Shown here piece after piece: positions 32,583 through 40,644 of a stretch of DNA of 64,000 nucleotides. Source of the DNA: Actinophytocola glycyrrhizae. Its GTDB lineage: Bacteria; Actinomycetota; Actinomycetes; Mycobacteriales; Pseudonocardiaceae. The position numbers were made by a program, and so were the translations under genes. A model generated the notes under the pieces. The model did no database searches. It had not been told where the DNA came from and saw only the letters and a program-made list of their open reading frames with translations. The first letter of the stretch is position 1. Every line of letters begins with the position of its first letter. Location: NCBI RefSeq assembly GCF_042653545.1, contig NZ_JBHSIS010000024.1:1-64000 (forward strand), in the 5' to 3' direction.

Positions 32583-32786
32583 CTACAGTGCGCGTACGTT
32601 CGTCGCCTGGGGGCCTTTCGTGCCCTGACCGACCTCGAACTCGACACGCTGGTTCTCTTCCAGAGTGCGGAAGCCCTTGCCCTGGATTTCCGAGTAGTGC
32701 ACGAAGACGTCGTCGCCGCCCTCGTCGACGGCGATGAAGCCGAAGCCCTTCTCGGAGTTGAACCACTTCACCGTGCCCTGTGCCAT
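32583..32786 (-). CDS. Cold-shock protein (CspA family)
   Basis: 67 residues. RNP1 KGFGFI and RNP2 VFVHYSEI are intact in the single OB-fold: GTVKWFNSEKGFGFIAVDEG, then VEFEVGQGTKGPQATNV. It is an RNA chaperone that binds single-stranded nucleic acid. It is monocistronic, with a terminator 13 bp downstream and a long upstream region suited to a structured leader. Confidence 0.95.
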   Translation of the reverse strand: MAQGTVKWFNSEKGFGFIAVDEGGDDVFVHYSEIQGKGFRTLEENQRVEFEVGQGTKGPQATNVRAL

Positions 32787-33144
32787 CCGCCTGCCTCCAT
32801 CGCAGGATCAGCATGGGGTTACGCCGTGCAACCCCGGCAGCCCCTCGGGCGTTCCTCCGCCGACTTTCCGACGGACAAGCGGCACGCCCGCGTTTGTCGT
32901 TCCGCGAGCGTGTACAGCACGAACACAGAAACTACCAACGGCCTGCGCGGCAGAGCGTAGCGCGACGAACACGCTCGGCACTACTACTTGCACACGGCTG
33001 ATTACACCTCCGGATCGATAGTCGCTGGATACGGCCGAGTGGACGCACGTGATCTGCATCACATACGAACGAGCCAACGCAGATCCACCCAGAGGCGTCG
33101 AAACAGGTGTGAGCACGACGCGGCAGCGGGAACAGGGGGAACCA
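32787..33144. other. Divergent promoter region, csp leader
   Basis: CGAGCGTGT (32905-32913) and ACACGCTCG (32969-32977) can pair across 55 nt within what would be the csp leader. A GGGGGA site at the right edge belongs to the L,D-transpeptidase. No gene seen. Confidence 0.5.
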
Positions 33145-34347
33145 ATGGGTGGACGGTGGTCTCGGTGGGTACCGAGAGCCGCACTGGCAATCGGCATCGT
33201 GGCCGTCCTGGGGATGACGGCCTGCAGTTCCGGCGACGACGCGGCGAGCCCGCGGGGGACGCAGACGTCCTCGGACGCTCCCGCGGGGCAGGCGGCACCC
33301 AAGCCGCCGGCGAAGATCACGCTCGAACCGGTGTCCGGCGCGGCCGACGTCTCGCCGGTGGCGCCGGTGAAGGTGAGCGTTGCCGACGGCACCATCGAGG
33401 AGCTGACGCTCACCAACCCGACCGGCAAGCAGGTCATCGGCGAGCTGTCGGCGGACAGGACGTCCTGGTCGGTCGGTGAGCCGCTGGGCTACGGCAAGAC
33501 CTACACGTGGGCGGGCACCGCGCGGGGCACCGACGGCAGGACGGCACCGATCTCGGGTTCCTTCACCACGGTCACGCCCGCCCGGCAGGTCGACGCGTCG
33601 CTGAACGTCGGCGACGGCAGGACCTACGGGATCGCGATGCCGATCGCCGTGAAGTTCGACCGCGCCGTCACCGACAAGGCCGCCGTGCAGAAGGTCATGA
33701 CCGTCACCACGTCCGTGCCGACCGAGGGCGCGTGGGCGTGGCTCGACGACCGCACCGCGCACTGGCGGCCCAAGACGTACTGGGCACCCGGCACGAAGGT
33801 GAACATGGTGGCGAAGCTGTACGGCACCCCGTTCGGCGACGGCACGTACGGCGCCGAGGACCGCACCGTGCACTTCACCATCGGCCGCTCGCAGATCGTC
33901 AAGGCCGACACCCGGACGCACCGGCTCGTGGTCATCCGCGACGGCGTGCAGGTCGCGGACTTCCCGGCGAGCTACGGGCTGGAGTCCGACCCCGGCCGCG
34001 TGACGCACAGCGGCACGCACGTGGTGATGTCCAAGCACGAGTCGTACTCGATGACCAACCCGAAGTACAACTACGAGAACGTGGTCGTGCCGTGGGCGGT
34101 CCGGATCTCCAACAACGGCGAGTTCATCCACGGGTACGCGCCGTCCATCTGGGCGCAGGGCAAGCAGAACGTGTCGCACGGCTGCGTGAACCTGGCCCCG
34201 GCCAACGCGAAGATCTACTTCGACAGCGCGATGACCGGCGACCCGGTCGAGGTCGTCGGCAGCACCGAGCAACTCGGCCCGGAGGACGGCGACTACCACG
34301 ACTGGGCGCTGACCTGGGACCAGTGGCTGGGCAAGTCCGCCGTGTGA
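33145..34347 (+). CDS. L,D-transpeptidase lipoprotein
   Basis: 400 residues. A lipoprotein signal ends at the lipobox GMTAC with Cys27. Two Ig-like domains follow (about 55-260), then a YkuD catalytic domain with HSGTHVVMSK and the active-site SHGCVNL (Cys347). It resembles mycobacterial LdtMt2 and forms 3-3 cross-links in peptidoglycan outside the membrane. GGGGGA precedes the ATG. Confidence 0.92.
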   Translation: MGGRWSRWVPRAALAIGIVAVLGMTACSSGDDAASPRGTQTSSDAPAGQAAPKPPAKITLEPVSGAADVSPVAPVKVSVADGTIEELTLTNPTGKQVIGELSADRTSWSVGEPLGYGKTYTWAGTARGTDGRTAPISGSFTTVTPARQVDASLNVGDGRTYGIAMPIAVKFDRAVTDKAAVQKVMTVTTSVPTEGAWAWLDDRTAHWRPKTYWAPGTKVNMVAKLYGTPFGDGTYGAEDRTVHFTIGRSQIVKADTRTHRLVVIRDGVQVADFPASYGLESDPGRVTHSGTHVVMSKHESYSMTNPKYNYENVVVPWAVRISNNGEFIHGYAPSIWAQGKQNVSHGCVNLAPANAKIYFDSAMTGDPVEVVGSTEQLGPEDGDYHDWALTWDQWLGKSAV

Positions 34348-34356
34348 GTTTTCTTC

Positions 34357-34362
34357 TAGGGT
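34357..34362 (+). promoter_or_regulatory. -10 box TAGGGT for the AraC gene
   Basis: TAGGGT ends 7 nt before the ATG at 34370, without a ribosome site between, which suggests a leaderless transcript starting 22 bp after the L,D-transpeptidase stop. Confidence 0.5.
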
Positions 34363-34369
34363 TGGCCCC

Positions 34370-35239
34370 ATGGCCACTCCGCGAGTGTTCACGACGTTGT
34401 CGTCGGCTCTGCGCACCGAGGCGCGGGCCGGCGACGACGACGGGAACACCGGCGAGGAGGACGTGGCCGCCGGATATCTCGTCGTCCGCTCGTCCGGGGC
34501 GAGCGCCGCGCGGATGGCGATCGACGCGCCCTCGGCGCCCGCGCGGGAACCGGCACAGATCCAGCTGGTGATGCGTGCTTCCCTGCCGAAGTACGTGCCA
34601 ACGCGCGGGGTCAGCCTGAGTTTCCCGGAATGCGCGCTGCGGGCGCGGCCCGCCGGTCGCAGTGGGACCGTCCTGCTGACCGTCTCGACCGCGAAGCTGT
34701 CGATCAGTTTCGCGGAGCTGCGGCCGCTGATGTTCCGGCCGGTCCCGCTGGACCGGTCACTGCAGACGTTGTTCGCGGCGGCCGTGTCACACCTGCTCGT
34801 CGTGTCGGACTCCCTTGACCCACACGGGATCAAGCCGTACCTGACCGGGCTCGCGGAGCTGGTGCTGCGCAGCGCGTTGCGCACCGAGCTGAACCGTGCG
34901 GACGCGATCGCCATCCGCCGCCGCGACGCCGTGGCCCATATCAGGGAACACCTGTCCGACCCCGCGCTGACCGCAGAACGGATCGCGGAAGCGCTGTTCA
35001 TCTCGCGGCGGCGGCTGTACCAGTTGTTCGACGACGGGGACGGCGTTTCCGGCCGGATCCGGCAGTTGCGGATCGACCGCGCCAAAGAACTACTCGGCGA
35101 TCCGGCACACGCCAAGCGCGGCATCGGGGAGATCTCCAAACAATGCGGCTTCGCCAACGCGGCACACTTTTCCCGGACTTTCCGGAAGGTGGTCGGGGAA
35201 ACACCAAGGGACTACCGGGACAAACTGCTCGCCGAATGA
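34370..35239 (+). CDS. AraC-family transcriptional regulator
   Basis: 289 residues. An N-terminal AraC-binding-like domain (about 1-170) is followed by two helix-turn-helix motifs in 190-285: LTAERIAEALFISRRRLYQLF and IGEISKQCGFANAAHFSRTFRKVVGETPRDYR. Ligand and targets are unknown. Its last 28 nt overlap the end of the convergent gene at 35212. Confidence 0.88.
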   Translation: MATPRVFTTLSSALRTEARAGDDDGNTGEEDVAAGYLVVRSSGASAARMAIDAPSAPAREPAQIQLVMRASLPKYVPTRGVSLSFPECALRARPAGRSGTVLLTVSTAKLSISFAELRPLMFRPVPLDRSLQTLFAAAVSHLLVVSDSLDPHGIKPYLTGLAELVLRSALRTELNRADAIAIRRRDAVAHIREHLSDPALTAERIAEALFISRRRLYQLFDDGDGVSGRIRQLRIDRAKELLGDPAHAKRGIGEISKQCGFANAAHFSRTFRKVVGETPRDYRDKLLAE

Positions 35240-35781
35240 GTTCCGGCGAAATCCACCGACGACACGAGCTGCCCCAGCACGGTCGCCAGTTCCAGCCAGC
35301 CCCGCCCCGTCGTGGAATGCAGCGTGAACACGGCCATCCTGCGGCTGTCCGGCTCGATGACCACAGCCTGCAGCTGGGCGCCCGCGGTCGGCGGACCGGC
35401 CAGCAGGACGCGTTCGGCGATCACCACCGGGTAGCCGCGCGTGGTCGTCGACGACGTGACCTCGCGGATGTCCTGCCCGTCCCCGTCGGACAGGTGCCGC
35501 GCCAGCTCGGCCGCCGCGTCCGGACCGAGCGGGGTGTCGGCCATGACGACCATGCCGACGAGGATCGCCGGGTCGGCGTCCGCGTGGGACACCACGGCGA
35601 CCAGGCCCGCGCCGTTCTCGTGCGCCAGCTCGGCCGCGTCCCGCGCGGCGAGCGCGACACCCGGGTCGTGCGCCGACTCCGGGCCGCGCACGGACACGAG
35701 CAGCTCGGTCAGCGCGGTCGTCGTCGCGTCCACCGAACGCATCGGCACCGGGGTGATCCCCGGGATGGCGGCGAGCTTCAC
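35212..35781 (-). CDS. Hypothetical protein, last gene of WXG100-type operon
   Basis: 189 residues, alpha/beta, no signal peptide or spans. ALAARDAAELAHENGAGLVAVVSHADADPAILVGMVVMAD suggests a compact sensor-like or ESX accessory fold. I do not recognise the family. It overlaps the upstream coiled-coil gene by 4 nt, and its 3' end overlaps the AraC gene on the other strand. Role inferred only from the operon. Confidence 0.65.
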   Translation of the reverse strand: MKLAAIPGITPVPMRSVDATTTALTELLVSVRGPESAHDPGVALAARDAAELAHENGAGLVAVVSHADADPAILVGMVVMADTPLGPDAAAELARHLSDGDGQDIREVTSSTTTRGYPVVIAERVLLAGPPTAGAQLQAVVIEPDSRRMAVFTLHSTTGRGWLELATVLGQLVSSVDFAGTHSASSLSR

Positions 35782-36530
35782 GACCCGCTCAGCGGGGTCT
35801 CGCCGAGCACCATCAGCTCACCGGTGCCACGGACGGTGTCACGGAACGGCCGCGCGGCGACGACCGCGGGCCCGCCTTCTGGTGGCGTGGTGAACGTGCC
35901 GGGGGTGACCAGCGCGGCCAGCGACGCCGACACGCGGGACGACCGGTGCAGCACACCGGCCAGCGCGCGGATCGCCTGCCGGTCGCCATCCGGCGCGGTG
36001 CCGGTGTCCAGGACGGCGGCTGCCTCGTCGGCGGCGCGCAGGTGGGTGCGCGCCAGCTCCTCCGCCTCCGACAGCACCGCCCGCAGCGCCGCCTCCGCCG
36101 TGGCGACCCGGTCGGTCGCCGCGGCGACCTCGACGCTCGCGCTCGCCGCCGCGGCCGGGGTGGACGCGAGGTCCAGCGCGTTCTGCTTGTCCTGCAGGGC
36201 GTCGCGGGCGTCGTCGACCGCGCGGCGGGCCCGGCGGGCTCGCGCGTCCAGGTCCTCGGTGCGCCGCTTGTTCGCGGCCAGCGTCTCCGCCCACTGCTCC
36301 AGCACGGGGATCGCGGCCCGCAGCCTGCCGACGTCCGCCGATGGCACCTGCGCGCGGAACGCGTCCGCTGCCGCGCCCTGCCAGGACGCGGCGTGCCGGG
36401 CCGCGGTGCGCACGGCGGGTGGCACCGACGCGAGCGCGTCCACCGCCGCCCGCAGCTGCGCGACCGTCTGCGCGACCGCGTCCACACTGCCGGGCGTGGG
36501 GTCGAAGCCAAGTCCCCGGTAGGTCACCAC
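35778..36530 (-). CDS. Coiled-coil WXG100-like protein
   Basis: 250 residues, strongly helical. HAASWQGAAADAFRAQV (about 47-63) contains the W-x-G turn of WXG100 proteins. A long Arg/Ala coiled coil follows (about 85-185). It is probably a type VII secretion substrate or its chaperone. It overlaps both neighbours by 4-7 nt. Confidence 0.65.
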   Translation of the reverse strand: MVTYRGLGFDPTPGSVDAVAQTVAQLRAAVDALASVPPAVRTAARHAASWQGAAADAFRAQVPSADVGRLRAAIPVLEQWAETLAANKRRTEDLDARARRARRAVDDARDALQDKQNALDLASTPAAAASASVEVAAATDRVATAEAALRAVLSEAEELARTHLRAADEAAAVLDTGTAPDGDRQAIRALAGVLHRSSRVSASLAALVTPGTFTTPPEGGPAVVAARPFRDTVRGTGELMVLGETPLSGS

Positions 36531-36802
36531 GGGCCCTGATCGAACCGGCTCGCCGCCTCGCTGTCCAGCGCCGTGTACGTCTCCCGCGCCCGGCCCACGT
36601 CGTCGGCCAGAGCGGTGACCGCCGCGCGGGCCCGTGCCACGTCGGACTCCGCGGCGGCGAGCAGCGCGCCGACGACCGCGGCCAGCCTGCCGGGGCCGAC
36701 GTCACCGGCCGGTGCGAACGGCACGTCCAGGTCGTCGGCCGCGGCACGCAGCGCCGACTGCGCGGCGGCGATGCCGGGCAGGTCGGCCGCGAAGCCGGTC
36801 AC
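36524..36802 (-). CDS. Small helical ESX-type protein
   Basis: 92 residues, two-helix Ala-rich pattern (IAAAQSALRAAADDLDV, then a long helix ending with ARETYTALDSEAASRF) comparable to EspC-like or WXG100-size substrates. There is no canonical WXG. It is translationally coupled to genes on both sides. Confidence 0.65.
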   Translation of the reverse strand: MTGFAADLPGIAAAQSALRAAADDLDVPFAPAGDVGPGRLAAVVGALLAAAESDVARARAAVTALADDVGRARETYTALDSEAASRFDQGPW

Positions 36803-37998
36803 GCCCCGAACACCGACGGGTAGGCGGGCGGCAGGTCGTCGAGGAAGTCCATGCCCTGGTCGTACTTGTTGCGGTGCTCCTTGTCCTCCTCGCCCTGCGC
36901 GCCGTGGCCGAACGGCATGCCGCCGAACGCGCCCGGCCCGCCCGCACCCCGCGCGGCGTTCGCCACGCCTGCCGCGCCCGCGGGGCCCCGGCCCGGCGTC
37001 GGGCCGACCCCGGAGAGGCCGCCGGGGCCGCCGTAGCCGGGTGAGTTGCGCACGATGTCGGACCCGCCGGAGCCGAGGCTGCCGACCCCGCCGCCGTAGC
37101 CGGTGCCGCCGGGGCCGCCGCCGGGGCCGCCACTAAGTGCCGGGTTTCCGAAGCTCGCGGCCGCGGTGGACGAGTTGCCGCCCACGCCGGACGCTGGCGG
37201 CGGCGGAGCCGGGTGGCCCGGCGGCGGGGCGGTGGGGCCGGGGTTCGGGCGCGGCGCCGGATCGGGTGCGGGTTCGGGAGCCGGTGAGGGCCCGGGCCCG
37301 ACGTCCTGGTTGGTCGTCGGGGTCGCGTCGGTGAAGTGCGGCATCGTGTCGTGGACGTCCCTGGACTGCGCCTCGTAGGCCTCCATGACCTGCACGGCCT
37401 CGGCCTTGCGGGCGCGGGCCTGCTCGTGGCTGACCAGGCCGTCGGACAGGAGCTGCTTCAGCAGGACCGCGGTGCTCGGGCCGCCCGTGCTGGTGACGGT
37501 GTAGCCGTCGCGGAAGTTGCGTTCCGCGGTGGCGAACGCCGGGTCCGGCATGTGCGACTGGGCGCGGCCGACCGCGTCGGTGTAGGAGGACATGCCATCG
37601 GCGATGCGGCTCGCGGTCTGGCTCGCGGTGCCCGCCCACGCCATGAGCCGCGAGTTCGACGCGGCCGAGCTGACCGCGGCCTGGCCGTGCCACGCACCCA
37701 TCACGCGTTCCATCACGCGCTGCACGTCACCGGTGGTCGCCTCGATCTTGCCCGCGAGCGAGCTCCACTGCCCGGCCCGCGTCGCCATCTCCCCGACGTT
37801 CGCGCGCATGATCATGTCGAACAGCTGGTCGTGCTGGTAGGCGTCCCAGTTGACCTTGCCGAACCGGCCCGGATCCCGGTTGCGCCTGCGCTTGTCGCGC
37901 AGGTCGGCACGGCGCTTCCTGGCCCGCTTCGACCAGCCGTGCACCTCCCGCCAGGTCTCGTGACGGCGGTCGCGGTCGTAGTCGTCGGGCACGTCCAT
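36799..37998 (-). CDS. PPE/WXG100-like protein with Gly/Pro-rich tail
   Basis: 399 residues. An Arg-rich N-terminus is followed by a helical WXG100/PPE-like domain (about 45-230; a MGAWHGQAAVSSAAS segment holds the Trp turn). A disordered Pro-rich (about 245-300) and Gly-rich (300-375) tail follows and ends DLPPAYPSVFGA. Such tails are usual in secreted actinobacterial PPE-like proteins. Overlaps the gene before by one base and the gene after by 4. Confidence 0.7.
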   Translation of the reverse strand: MDVPDDYDRDRRHETWREVHGWSKRARKRRADLRDKRRRNRDPGRFGKVNWDAYQHDQLFDMIMRANVGEMATRAGQWSSLAGKIEATTGDVQRVMERVMGAWHGQAAVSSAASNSRLMAWAGTASQTASRIADGMSSYTDAVGRAQSHMPDPAFATAERNFRDGYTVTSTGGPSTAVLLKQLLSDGLVSHEQARARKAEAVQVMEAYEAQSRDVHDTMPHFTDATPTTNQDVGPGPSPAPEPAPDPAPRPNPGPTAPPPGHPAPPPPASGVGGNSSTAAASFGNPALSGGPGGGPGGTGYGGGVGSLGSGGSDIVRNSPGYGGPGGLSGVGPTPGRGPAGAAGVANAARGAGGPGAFGGMPFGHGAQGEEDKEHRNKYDQGMDFLDDLPPAYPSVFGA

Positions 37999-38468
37999 CA
38001 GGCGAGCTCCTCCAGCTGGGCGGCCTGGGTGCGCAGCCGTTCGACCATGTCGTTCTCCACACCCTCGTAGGTGCCGAGCGTCGCCACGATCGCGGTGCGG
38101 ACCAGGATCAGCTCCTCCATGTAGTCGAGCAGCGCGGTCTGCACCCCGCCGTCGAGGTCCGCGCGGTCGAGGAATGCCTTGCGCATGTGCCGGGTCACCG
38201 GGCTGGTCCCGTCGCCGAGCGGGCCGGTCAGCTCCGCGGCGTCCTTCAGTTGGGCCAGCAGGTCGTCGTGCAGGGCGGCGAGGTCGCGTTCCGCCTGGCG
38301 CAACGTGGCGAAGTCGGCCTCGATGCCGTCCATGCCGACGCCCGTGACCCCGTGCCGCACGTCGCCGAAGGAGGCCACCCGCGGCAGGAAGTAGGCGACG
38401 TCCTCTTCCCCGTGCTCCCGTCGCAGCCGCCTGGCCTCGGTGAGACTGTCGATCCGATCGCCCGCCAT
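37998..38468 (-). CDS. Helical ESX-associated protein, first gene of operon
   Basis: 156 residues, all helical: RQAERDLAALHDDLLAQLKDAAEL and DYMEELILVRTAIVATLGTYEGVENDMVERL. This is the two-helix shape of WXG100 proteins without the WXG. No ESX secretion motor (EccC) is encoded in the window, so export would rely on a distant apparatus. Confidence 0.65.
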   Translation of the reverse strand: MAGDRIDSLTEARRLRREHGEEDVAYFLPRVASFGDVRHGVTGVGMDGIEADFATLRQAERDLAALHDDLLAQLKDAAELTGPLGDGTSPVTRHMRKAFLDRADLDGGVQTALLDYMEELILVRTAIVATLGTYEGVENDMVERLRTQAAQLEELA

Positions 38469-38575
38469 GGGCTACCTCCACCCCGATCCTGCCGTCCCGG
38501 GCACCAGCCTGGCCGTCGCGACCGGCTGGGGACAGCAATTCCAGCACAGAGTGCACGGCTGGACACAACAGTCGC

Positions 38576-38746
38576 TCAACTGAACAAGCCCTCCGGCAGC
38601 AGCAGGTGCGCGAGCCGGTCGGCGAGCGCGGAACAACGTTCCAGCTCGGGCCCCACGATGTCCAGCACGGTGACCTCGTCCTCGTCCACCCGCCCATTGC
38701 AGCCGGTCCCGGGCGCGGGTTGGGCAACCACTGCACCAGCGGTCAC
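38576..38746 (-). CDS. Small hypothetical protein, 56 residues
   Basis: GTG-started frame ending DEDEVTVLDIVGPELERC then SALADRLAHLLLPEGLFS, an acidic helix pattern that looks protein-like. It lies upstream of the WXG100-type operon on the same strand, 107 bp before its first start. A GTG at 38689 would give 37 residues. Could be a chance frame. Confidence 0.4.
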   Translation of the reverse strand: MTAGAVVAQPAPGTGCNGRVDEDEVTVLDIVGPELERCSALADRLAHLLLPEGLFS

Positions 38747-38781
38747 GGGGGCGACTCATCCGGACAACACGGCACGCGATC

Positions 38782-38787
38782 TACTCT
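38782..38787 (+). promoter_or_regulatory. -10 box TACTCT for the thioesterase
   Basis: TACTCT ends 6 nt before the GTG at 38794 and no ribosome site is present. Confidence 0.5.
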
Positions 38788-38793
38788 GAACGA

Positions 38794-39348
38794 GTGAGTC
38801 GCGTATCCCCGAAGTGGCCGCCGGTCGAGGTGGAACACCCGGCGCCGCACCCCGACGCCCCCGAACCCGGCACGAAGCTGGGCCCGCACTACGCCCACTG
38901 CTTCGGCTGCGGCGACGAGACCGAGGGCGGCCTCCACCTGCGGACGGAAAGCGGCCACGACGCGACGATCATCGCCCAGTTCCACGTCACCGAGGCCCAC
39001 CAGGGTGCGCCCGGCCTGGCCCACGGCGGCCTGCTGGCCTGCGCGTTCGACGAGACACTCGGGTCCACGGTCGGGCAGTTGCTGCGCAGACCGGCGGTGA
39101 CCGGCAAGCTGGAGACCGACTTCCTGCGCCCGGTACCGGTCGGGTCGACCCTCCACATCGTCGGCAAGCTCGACGGTGTCGCGGGCCGCAAGGTGTACGC
39201 CAGCGCCGAGGGCAGGCTCGACACCCCCGACGGCCCGGTCGCCCTGCGCGCGCGGGCCCTGTTCGTCATCGTCGACTTCAGCCACTTCACCGAACACGGC
39301 ACCGCCGACCCACGGGACGTACATCCCGACCGCGACATCAACCCGTAG
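38794..39348 (+). CDS. PaaI-type hotdog thioesterase
   Basis: 184 residues from a GTG start. CFGCGDETEGGLHL and GLAHGGLLACAFDETLG near 75-91 are the hallmarks of hotdog PaaI thioesterases; the Glu or Asp of FDE is catalytic. It hydrolyses acyl-CoA or acyl-carrier thioesters. The metallophosphoesterase follows 10 nt later. Confidence 0.85.
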   Translation: MSRVSPKWPPVEVEHPAPHPDAPEPGTKLGPHYAHCFGCGDETEGGLHLRTESGHDATIIAQFHVTEAHQGAPGLAHGGLLACAFDETLGSTVGQLLRRPAVTGKLETDFLRPVPVGSTLHIVGKLDGVAGRKVYASAEGRLDTPDGPVALRARALFVIVDFSHFTEHGTADPRDVHPDRDINP

Positions 39349-39358
39349 AAGGAACCGA

Positions 39359-40609
39359 ATGTTCGGCGTGATGCTCAGCGCGCTGGTCGCGTTGATGCAC
39401 TGGTACATCTGGAAGCGACTGGTCAAGGACACCATGCGGCGCGGCCGCGCCCGCCGTGTCCTCACGGTGCTGGTGGTCGTGCTGGCCATGCTCGTCTTCG
39501 CGACCCTGACCCTGCCCAGGCTCATCGGCGTCGCCGCGTCCGGCTGGTTCGCCTGGCCGGGCTACATCTGGTTCGGCCTGGTCGTCTACCTGTTCCTGAC
39601 CCTCCTGGTGCTGGAACTCCCCAGACTCGCCCTGCGGCCCTGGACCCGAAGAACCCCGCTGGAAGCCACCGCGACGGCCCCCGTCCCACCCGGCGCGTCA
39701 CCGCCGGCCGAGACGACACCCGCAGCCGAATCCCCCCAACCCGCCGAAGCGGCGGCCCCCGCCCGGTCAGCGGGCCAGGGCGTCAGCCGGCGCCTCTTCC
39801 TGGCGCGGAGCACGGGCCTGGTCGCGAGCACGGCGGCCGTGAGCCTCACCGGTGTCGGCATGGCGAACGCGCTGGGCCCGCCCGACCTGCTGCGTGTGCC
39901 GGTGCGCCTGCCGAACCTGGACCCGGCGTTCGACGGGTTCCGCATCGCGGTGGTGTCCGACATCCACCTTGGCCCGCTGTCCGGTCGCGCGCACAGCGAG
40001 CGGATCGTCCGCATGATCAACGAGACGTCCCCGGACATGGTCGCGATCGTCGGCGACCTCGCCGACGGGTCCGTCGACGAACTGGGGCCGGCCGCCGAGC
40101 CACTGCGCGACCTGGTGTCCCGCGAGGGCACGTTCTTCGTGACCGGCAACCACGAGTACTTCGAGGAGCCGTTCGTGTGGCTGCGCGAGCTGGACCGGCT
40201 CGGCCTGCACTCGCTGCGCAACGAGAACACGGTGATCCGCCGCGGCGGCGCCGCGTTCGACCTCGCGGGCGTGAACGACATCTCCGGCCGCCTCGTCGAC
40301 GACGGACCGGACTTCGACAAGGCGCTCGCCGGCCGCGACTCGTCCCGCCCCACCGTGCTCCTCGCACACCAGCCGGTGCAGGTGTCGGAAGCCGCGAAGC
40401 GCGGGGTGGCCCTGCAGCTGTCCGGCCACACCCACGGCGGCCAGCTGTGGCCGTTCCACTACATCGTCGACGCCCAGCAGGGCGCCGTCGCCGGTCTGTC
40501 CACCGTGGACGGCACGCAGCTGTACGTCACCCGAGGCGCGGGCTTCTGGGGTCCGCCGGTTCGGGTGGGCGCACCGCCGGACATCACGGTGCTGTCACTG
40601 CGGAGCTAG
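39359..40609 (+). CDS. Membrane-anchored metallophosphoesterase
   Basis: 416 residues. There are two or three N-terminal spans (about 1-18, 33-52, 66-88), a Pro/Ala linker, a Tat-like SRRLFLARSTGL at 143-154, and a calcineurin-type phosphoesterase with SDIHLGP (Asp201, His203), GDLADG, GNHEYF, LAHQP and SGHTHGG. It resembles YaeI/UDP-diacylglucosamine-hydrolase relatives. The catalytic domain should face outward. AGAAGGAA precedes the ATG. Confidence 0.88.
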   Translation: MFGVMLSALVALMHWYIWKRLVKDTMRRGRARRVLTVLVVVLAMLVFATLTLPRLIGVAASGWFAWPGYIWFGLVVYLFLTLLVLELPRLALRPWTRRTPLEATATAPVPPGASPPAETTPAAESPQPAEAAAPARSAGQGVSRRLFLARSTGLVASTAAVSLTGVGMANALGPPDLLRVPVRLPNLDPAFDGFRIAVVSDIHLGPLSGRAHSERIVRMINETSPDMVAIVGDLADGSVDELGPAAEPLRDLVSREGTFFVTGNHEYFEEPFVWLRELDRLGLHSLRNENTVIRRGGAAFDLAGVNDISGRLVDDGPDFDKALAGRDSSRPTVLLAHQPVQVSEAAKRGVALQLSGHTHGGQLWPFHYIVDAQQGAVAGLSTVDGTQLYVTRGAGFWGPPVRVGAPPDITVLSLRS

Positions 40610-40644
40610 TGCGTCTTTTCAGGGCATGCCTGCGCCCGGGTGGG

